Assembly: GCA_011800805.1 (NCBI GenBank)
Contig: MPNW01000015.1
Coordinates: 521,415 to 531,621 of the forward strand
From: Hirudo medicinalis
Lineage: Eukaryota > Annelida > Clitellata > Hirudinida > Hirudinidae
DNA length: 10,207 nt
Direction: 5' to 3'
Positions 1 through 10,207 of this stretch are shown one piece after another. Each line of letters begins with the position of its first letter. Position 1 is the stretch's first letter. Below the pieces are notes generated by a model. The model did not search any database. It was not told where the DNA came from and was given only the letters and a program-made list of their open reading frames with translations. Position numbers and translations under genes: made by a program.

Positions 1-550
1 CAAGGATTCAAAGATTTCACAATTTTTGTTGCTTTGCTGCTCCCACCTCGCCGATCTCAAACGCATTGGAGAGATTCAACCCGAACCTTGAAACATTTGA
101 TGTGCTGGTCGGACGGCATTTTTTAAATAGAGGTGGCTATCCATTCGCTCATTCCTATGCCTTTGGAGAATGATCTCAATCCATATCCGTCAAGTGTCTT
201 GTACAAACTTTCAGCAACTCTCTTCTTCCATGCATCTTATGGCATTCTTGCAGTTTCTGATTCAAATTTTCTGTATTCTTTCATTACCATGATGTTGTTG
301 TGAGGACTTCGGCCATAAAATTATCTCTCCCTTGACTGGTTTCGGACAAATCCCTGTAAACCTGCATACGAAGACGTGGAACTCACTGCTTGAGCTGAGA
401 GATTCCCATTCCCCCGTATTTGAGAGGAGCATGTCAAAAGGTGTTGAGACATTTTTTGGAAGACGAACCCATTTTCGTACTGCTTTCATGATCGCCGAGT
501 CCGAGGAAGCCATAGCCTTGAGGGAGATGCTTTCAAACGTAAAGGTATGG
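1..550. other. Unrecognised sequence with two overlapping short open frames
   Basis: No gene is recognised here. The plus strand is open from about 332 to 540 and continues into the microsatellite. The minus strand is open from 513 down to 262. On the minus strand, possible ancestral coding seems to shift frame below 262, where all frames soon meet stops. One minus-strand stretch, MKAVRKWVRLPKN, faintly resembles the tail of a mariner-type transposase. However, nothing around it carries mariner catalytic motifs, so I do not assign it. It may be an old transposon fragment or a terminal piece of a gene lying outside the window. Confidence 0.3.
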
Positions 551-594
551 TATTATTATTATTATTATTGTTGTTGTTGTTGTTGTTATTATTA

Positions 595-638
<44 letters not shown>

Positions 639-649
639 ATTATTATTAC
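551..649. repeat. Compound trinucleotide microsatellite (TTA)n/(TTG)n
   Basis: About 99 bp of nearly pure trinucleotide repeat. A TTA block is followed by about six TTG units, then TTA units with one TTG interruption and a phase break (TTAATATTA) near the end. The poly-Tyr/Cys and poly-Ile/Thr frames across it are artefacts of the repeat. Confidence 0.97.
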
Positions 650-1521
650 TTTAGTCAATTTATTACCGATAGACTGGTCATAAAAATAGCTCAAGTGGTA
701 ATTGAAACTGGAAACCGTTTGCGACGGAAGGCTGACTTCAAACTGGAAATGCAATATAACTCCTCAAAGAGATTATTTTATATACATATTGACGGGGTGA
801 TAATGATGATGATCAAGTGATAATACATCAGTACTTCATAATTTTATAAAAATTACTCACAAACGAAGTATGTGTGCATGATATTAGAACGTCTTAAAAA
901 TAATACTTAAGTTCAACATTTTTGCTGCTTTAACCTCATTATTTGACATCGACTCGATGCAAATTTATTCAAGGATTCATTTTGAAAATCTATTGAAAAT
1001 AGATATTCAAATTTTTTAAATCTCGATTTAAAGGTGACATATAACTTAGAATGAATGGCGTTGGAAGTCCGTATTTCCTTACAAGAAATCAAAATTGTTT
1101 CTGATTCCGACCATTATTAACATATTCTTCATAGTTTTGTTTGCTTTAGTTAAAACGCTGATTTATTCCAGCTTGTTAGTAAATTTTGGAATGATCCTAC
1201 ACATTAAAAGAGGTATTCTGAAAGAATTGAAATAAATTTATTAATTTAATTCTTTGATAATCATGTACATTTAATTATTTTGTTCCGCAAATTGTTTATT
1301 TTTATAAATTCGTATTAATGTCAATTACCTTTGAAAACACTCATCGCGAAGGCATCGATTAGTCGAAGTAGCATAAATGTAGTCGATGGGAAGTTTCCTA
1401 AAAAATTTTGTCGCATCGTTGAAGCTTCTAACGGGTCAACTTTACAAACCTTTAGTTAGGAATTTTACATTAACACTCCTAATTGCAAAGTAATTGATTT
1501 GTTTACGGAATCGTTAAATAA
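650..1521. other. Non-coding region upstream of gene A
   Basis: No open frame of note and no recognised element in about 870 bp of AT-rich DNA. There is one imperfect inverted repeat: CATCGATTA at 1353-1361 pairs with TAGTCGATG at 1380-1388 with one mismatch. The promoter or any 5' untranslated exon of gene A would lie here, but I see no convincing TATA box or donor site to place it. Confidence 0.4.
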
Positions 1522-1566
1522 ATGGGCTCAAATGTCTTTTGTTGCTTGTTTATTTCAAGGCGTAAT

Positions 1567-3777
<2,211 letters not shown>

Positions 3778-4061
3778 ATTATTATGTTGTCACACGACTT
3801 AAATTTGTCGTGCAGAGGCCAAAAAGCTTGCTTCGATCATGGCACAGTAGTGGTTAATTGACTTTGAAGACAGCCTTCAAAAATTACTTTATATGGCCTT
3901 CAATTACCACCACTGCGATGTCTATATGCTATGATTTTATATGCTTTTGAAAATAATTGAGCTCTGCTTGGTTGGTAGAAATGTTTGAAAATGGGTTGAA
4001 AACCACTAAAAAGAGATTACCCAATAAATGTGAACTCTCAAAGCTTTTGTAAAAATATGAT
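3778..4061. other. Spacer between the two convergent genes, with two short hairpins
   Basis: The 284 bp between the two stop codons must hold both 3' ends. Two perfect hairpins are visible: CACGAC 3793-3798 with GTCGTG 3807-3812 (8-base loop), and TTTGAAG 3863-3869 with CTTCAAA 3875-3881 (5-base loop). Neither has the histone stem-loop form. No plain AATAAA is seen on the minus strand for gene B. The centre of the palindrome falls here, near 3898, and the two sides of the spacer are not themselves complementary. Confidence 0.6.
4023..4028 (+). promoter_or_regulatory. Candidate polyadenylation signal of gene A (AATAAA)
   Basis: A canonical AATAAA hexamer lies about 245 bases after the gene A stop and only 33 bases before the gene B stop on the other strand. 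If used, the gene A transcript would end inside the last exon of gene B. AT-rich DNA gives such hexamers by chance, so this is tentative. Confidence 0.35.
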
Positions 4062-6412
<2,351 letters not shown>

Positions 6413-7726
6413 GTTTGAACATGAAATTGAACTTTCTTGAGATGTTTTGACACTCTCACAGCTTAGTTTCTGTTGACTGAAACAACCTGTTAATGAATAA
6501 ATCATATCATAATTATTGTCATCATAATATATTTGTTTGATATTGCACAATCTTTTTTAGTTGTTATTATTATTATTTATCTAGCAAAAATGAACCATTT
6601 TCTGAAACCAGAAAATGTAAAAACAAAACTTGCCTTGAGTATGACCAAGGTAAATCCCAGCAATCAAAAAGAGAATAGCTGGAAAAGGATTTAAAAAGCA
6701 ATGTTAAATATTTTCATTTGATCACCATACATTATGAATTTTAAGTCTTATGTACTTTAATGTGAGTAAAAGGATGAAATGTCCTACCTTGTACCCCACA
6801 AATGAATAAAAATGTTACATGAGAAATGTTGCTAAGGCCCCTCATGAAAGGTGGTAGTAAAACATGTAAATAATTGCCTTTATCTGTTCTCTTTACTTTT
6901 CCTAATATGTTGTTGAATGAAATATATTTGTAATTTAATTATTAATTAGTTCAATTTTTACAATATGGCCCAATCCTTAGATTGTGGAAATTCACCATTT
7001 CTTTTTCTTACTAGATATGAGGACATATCATTCTACTGCTGTTATTTGTTATGATCATTAGCAATAATTCCAAATTGACCAAGTAATGGTTCTAATAGTA
7101 TTATCTAATGCCTGGGTCATTGCATATTTTTTTTATCATTTAGAGAAGGAAATGCCTTTCAAAATTGCCTTTTTCCTGCGACATATAGCTATTAGCATAA
7201 ATAATTCATTATACCATAGGTCAACCGATGAATCTATTCGAATTATAAATTACTGTAAACCTTCTTTCCAATGCAATAGTATCTTATAAAGTCTTTTAAC
7301 CTGAAGCTTCAGATTTCGTGTTCTCAACCCGGCGCATCATTACGAAGCCAAACATTGACAAACTATAACTATTAATATCAGATCATCAAGTCGGTAGAGC
7401 CTGGAATGGGTAAGCAGCTCAGAAACTCCGCCTTCTTATAAACTACTTGGATCTCACTGCATTTGAACGTGGCCATGAAATAACTTTGTCTTAAATAAAC
7501 AACATTATTACTAATTCCATGGAGGGTCGGAAAACCCTTTTTCAAACCCTCGGTTTTAAATAAATAACATCAGTTTTATTCTTTTGCGAGCTGAATATGT
7601 TATTGTATTAGCTAAATTATTTTCTTTTTTGCTTTCAACTTTATCTAAGTTCAATTTTAGCCCAAAACAATAAGTTAGCTATTTAAAGCACTGCGATACG
7701 AAGTAGAAGACTTACCGTCCTAATCA

Positions 7727-7727
<1 letters not shown>
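6413..7727. other. Non-coding region upstream of gene B
   Basis: About 1.3 kb of AT-rich DNA. A short TTA-type run lies near 6559-6582. The open frame at 7086-7289 has no recognisable domain and its composition resembles the flanks. The promoter and any 5' untranslated exon of gene B should lie here, but I cannot place them. A short inverted repeat (GAGGGT 7522-7527 with ACCCTC 7546-7551) is present and may be chance. Confidence 0.4.

Positions 7728-7775
<48 letters not shown>
7728..7775. repeat. Dinucleotide microsatellite (CA)24
   Basis: An uninterrupted run of 24 CA units, followed by GAGACA and one undetermined base (N at 7782). The repeat directly abuts the surviving left edge of the hAT relic. 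The poly-Cys/Val frames on the minus strand come from the repeat. Confidence 0.98.
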
Positions 7776-7778
<3 letters not shown>

Positions 7779-7783
7779 ACANG

Positions 7784-8290
7784 GTTCTGAAGAAGGTTGT
7801 ACATTGCCCATTCCTTTCGTCGAGGCCTACTGATACAGTACAACATGAGAAGTACTCTGACTTGGTTATTAAACTTGCTGAGAAAAGGTTCCAGGATTTC
7901 AGAAGGCACATTGGCACCATGAAGCTAATCAGTAATCCGTTTTCAATTGATCCGACGGACGCTGCTGATAAATACCAGCTCGAATTCATTGACATTCAGA
8001 ATGACAGTTACTTGAAAACAGCTTTCGCTGAGCATGATCTGCTGAACTTTTACAGCCACTACCATCAGACAAGTATACCAATCTCTCACAGGACGCCAGG
8101 AAGTTCACAGCTGTGTTCGGAAGCACCTACTGTTGCGAACAACTGTTTTCTAGAATGAAAAACACGAAATCGAAGATCTCTGCTTACAGACGAACATTTG
8201 GCAGCATCATTGCGCATTGTGACTTCTACTGTTGGAGCAGACAGACTACTTGTGCAAACAAAAGCAGCGCCAGATTTCACATTAAACTGA
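7784..8290 (+). pseudogene. hAT transposase C-terminal fragment, frameshifted
   Basis: The fragment reads like the C-terminal half of hAT transposases of the kind domesticated in vertebrates as ZBED5, FAM200 and GTF2IRD2. The first frame gives KRFQDFRRHIG, NPFSIDPTDAADKYQLEFID and LLNFYSHYHQ. The frame then changes near 8075-8092 to DARKFTAVFGSTYCCEQLFS, the core of the hAT dimerisation domain. It changes back near 8176-8180 to LLTDEHLAASLRIVTSTVGA, ending at TGA 8288-8290. Two opposite frameshifts and the absent N-terminal part, including the BED zinc finger and first catalytic residues, mean it cannot make a working transposase. Confidence 0.9.
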
Positions 8291-8428
8291 TCATAAGCAT
8301 AAACTTATAAGACTGTCTTTTCTAGCTTAAATGTAGCATAAAGAGGTATTTTGTGTTTTCTTGTTTTTTTTTGTTGTGAAATTGTTAATCCGGCCCGCGA
8401 CTAGTCTAAAATTTGTACACTTGGCCCT

Positions 8429-8454
8429 CTGGTCAAAAAGGTTGGACACCCCTG
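8429..8454. repeat. Right terminal inverted repeat of the hAT element
   Basis: The sequence ends AAAAAGGTTGGACACCCCTG, the typical outer end of many hAT elements. Its partner at the left end is absent from the window. Confidence 0.8.
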
Positions 8455-9255
8455 ATCTAAATGAATTGTTGATTACTAATCATATATATAACGCTTTGAT
8501 GATAACTCCGTGCCGAATCTACTCGAAACTGTGCAAAGAAACAGCAAATTGTTTTATCTACTCAAAGCAATTTTATATACTTTTGTTAATTATTAGGTAC
8601 GAAAAGAGCATCTAGAATCTTGCGAACCATCAGATCATTGGCTTGTGATTGCTATTTGTGAAATCTTTCACCATTGCATAATTAAGTGAAACAAAAACAA
8701 CTCTTTTGAGGTGGTTATAATGTAACCAAAACACGATTCCAGGTTTTCCGTTCAAATACTTAAACCAATCAATCTATATTAAAACAGTAAAGTCATTATT
8801 TAACATTAGAGAGACGTCACCATAGCTCATTTCTTCAGAAATGTCTCTTAAATTGGCCGAAGACATTTAGTTGCCAGTCTCAAAATCAGGAGAGAACAAA
8901 AACAGAGCGGGATGGAGAGACAGTCAGAAATATGACCGTCACTTTAAACTGACGCTAGCCACGAAGGGTTTTTTTGTTTATTGTATAAATCAAGTTGTAA
9001 TCAAGCAACTGTTGTTATCTATTTAATTTATCTTAATCTTTATCTTAATTTATATTTAATTTGTTATCTATTTAAATTAGACAATTTAACATTTAATTTA
9101 ATGAACAAACAAGTAAATTTGATATTTATTGATCAATAAAAAATGATGTTTCTTGTTTCAATTTAATTTTTAAAATATATCAAGAATATTAATTATCAAA
9201 ATATTATAAAATGTTTAAAATGGTTCCAAATGTCACCAACTAAATTCAGTTCAGT
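8455..9255. other. Non-coding region between the two transposon relics
   Basis: No gene recognised in about 800 bp. The segment 9000-9200 is very AT-rich and of low complexity; it contains a direct repeat GTTATCTATTTAA at 9014-9026 and 9063-9075. The open frame at 8361-8615 overlaps the hAT tail and has no recognisable domain. The left terminal repeat of the piggyBac relic would be expected here, with a TTAA target site, but I find no TTAA followed by CCC. Confidence 0.4.
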
Positions 9256-10207
9256 CTAATTACAATGGAATGCCTTGAAACAACATGGATGCAGCCCAAC
9301 GTTGCATTTCCCGCATACAAAGACGGATGTTCCTTTGCGTTCAAGTGCAACACAACGTTCTGACAACAGAGTTCTCTGGATGATCCAATGTGCAATACGT
9401 CACTATGGACTTCATGGAGGATTCAGTTTTCAATTGAAAGTCGTGAAGCTGGATATAATACCTTTAGGATATTGCCGGGAGTCAAGCTTTGCGTGTAAAC
9501 ATGTACAATCTTACGATGGAATGAAAGTAAATCGTGATCAGGAACTTTTTTCTAGGCGATAGAGTTGGAAAGCATTTTGGACTGCCAAATCTATGCAAAA
9601 TCTAAAAACAGGCCAATACCACTTTTTGACCTATGCTGAATCATGTAGCATGCCAAATTTTGATATATCCAAGCAACCCATTCCATAATTGTACATTTGA
9701 ACAACTTTGGGTTGAACAACATCTATCCTTTACTTATGCTGACTTGAAACTCGCTCTGCCTTTTGTAGCGGATGAACTCTTGCATATATTGACGCAATAG
9801 CAATTAAAATTACTGTTATGCCAAAGAGGAACAGACTTTTCGTTCCGAAACAACATCATCCTTTTTCACAATAACTATACTTTACAAAGGAGCACTTTCA
9901 ACGGTTTGGACGTAGTGTACCTGTTGCTGCCATTCTATTGTCGGCAAGTAAGCCTAGCAGTTGAGGGCTTGTGAAGAGGTTATAAAAACAATATGATAAT
10001 AATTGCCTTTAAGTTTTGGTACTTCACTGGTCAAACAACTGGTCCATCTAGTCCGATATCTTTCTTTCATGCACTTTGATATGGATAAAATTTAGCAGCA
10101 TATCTAAATCGTGTAGCCAGAACCCACATTTTGCAACCAAATTTGATCGGCTTGCCGTGGATGTATTGTTGGACTCAATGGCTCACAAAACATGGTACCC
10201 ATACTTT
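9256..10207 (-). pseudogene. piggyBac-type transposase, broken and cut by the window edge
   Basis: Read on the minus strand, family motifs appear in order from the window edge: QQYIHGKPIKFGCKMWV (near 10124-10170), then RMAATGTLRPNR (about 9905-9945), then YNYGMGCLDISKFGM, which keeps the third catalytic Asp (about 9650-9693). These are followed by KKWYWPVFRFCIDLAVQNAF and the cysteine-rich C-terminus VCGKCNVGLHPCCFKAFH, ending at TAG 9258-9256. The first catalytic Asp would lie just beyond the edge. There is an in-frame TGA at 10177-10175, and several frame changes and stops across the middle. The FDNFFT-like motif with the second Asp is reduced to VFITS, and one Cys of the terminal zinc-binding domain reads as Leu. 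It is a dead copy. Confidence 0.88.

Larger units (their letters stand above)
7784..8454 (+). mobile_element. 5'-truncated hAT DNA transposon
   Basis: The element has a transposase C-terminal relic, a 3' tail and a right terminal inverted repeat that ends TTGGACACCCCTG at 8454. This is the complement of the CAGGGGTGTCCAA start common among hAT elements. The tail also has the paired GGCCC motifs near 8391 and 8423 often seen in these elements. hAT insertions duplicate 8 bp; the right copy would be ATCTAAAT at 8455-8462. No left terminal repeat or matching target copy is found, because the left part is missing beyond the CA repeat. Confidence 0.85.

Noticed and set aside
332..754. Poly-Tyr/Cys and poly-Ile/Thr proteins over the microsatellite
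   Set aside because: The residue runs are direct products of the TTA/TTG repeat and no domain flanks them.
1522..1566. Upstream ATG as start of gene A
   Set aside because: T at -3, and an acceptor-like site at 1558-1559 lies between it and ATG 1567; kept only as an alternative.
7388..7450. tRNA-like A-box (TCGGTAGAGC at 7391-7400)
   Set aside because: No T-loop GGTTCGA-type box, no acceptor stem pairing and no anticodon arm follow; at most a SINE scrap or chance.
7720..7995. Minus-strand protein with Cys-Val repeats
   Set aside because: It comes from the CA repeat and reads against the hAT transposase coding strand.
8955..8975. GAAGGG followed by a T run as a piggyBac terminal repeat
   Set aside because: Wrong orientation for the nearby element and no adjoining TTAA target site.
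9275..9562. Plus-strand open frame of 95 residues
   Set aside because: It lies antisense to the piggyBac C-terminal region, which explains the sequence on the minus strand.

Overview
The window looks like animal nuclear DNA, probably from an invertebrate. It is AT-rich. It holds two multi-exon genes with mostly short GT-AG introns (about 60-380 bp), long microsatellites, and decayed hAT and piggyBac transposons. There is no sign of bacterial gene organisation. I cannot name the species.

Layout: 1-550 is unrecognised. 551-649 is a compound TTA/TTG microsatellite. 650-1566 is non-coding upstream sequence. 1567-3777 (+) is a ten-exon gene for an ADP-ribosylarginine hydrolase (ARH1/ADPRH family; gene A, 391 aa predicted). 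3778-4061 is a short spacer. 4062-6412 (-) is a second ten-exon gene of the same family (gene B, 369 aa predicted). 6413-7727 is non-coding. 7728-7775 is a (CA)24 microsatellite that abuts a 5'-truncated, frameshifted hAT transposase relic ending in a recognisable terminal inverted repeat at 8454. 8455-9255 is AT-rich non-coding sequence. From 9256 to the window edge, on the minus strand, lies a broken piggyBac transposase.

The two ARH genes are arranged tail to tail, forming a large imperfect palindrome centred near 3898. Intron positions and phases are the same in both, and exons 2, 3 and 5-9 have identical lengths, so they arose by inverted duplication. Similarity is very patchy: exons 5-8 contain two tracts (exon 5 to mid exon 6; mid exon 7 to the end of exon 8) that are nearly identical, introns included. 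Exons 1-4, 9 and 10 and most other introns are strongly diverged. This pattern suggests recent gene conversion between the two arms of an older palindrome.

Both proteins keep the Asp-Asp and Asp-x-Asp metal-binding motifs expected for ADP-ribose hydrolysis. Gene B has lost the glycines of the N-terminal GDALG motif. The likely joint role is Mg-dependent removal of ADP-ribose from arginine, with gene A the more canonical copy. No wholly new system was found; the most interesting signal is the palindromic, patchily homogenised paralog pair.
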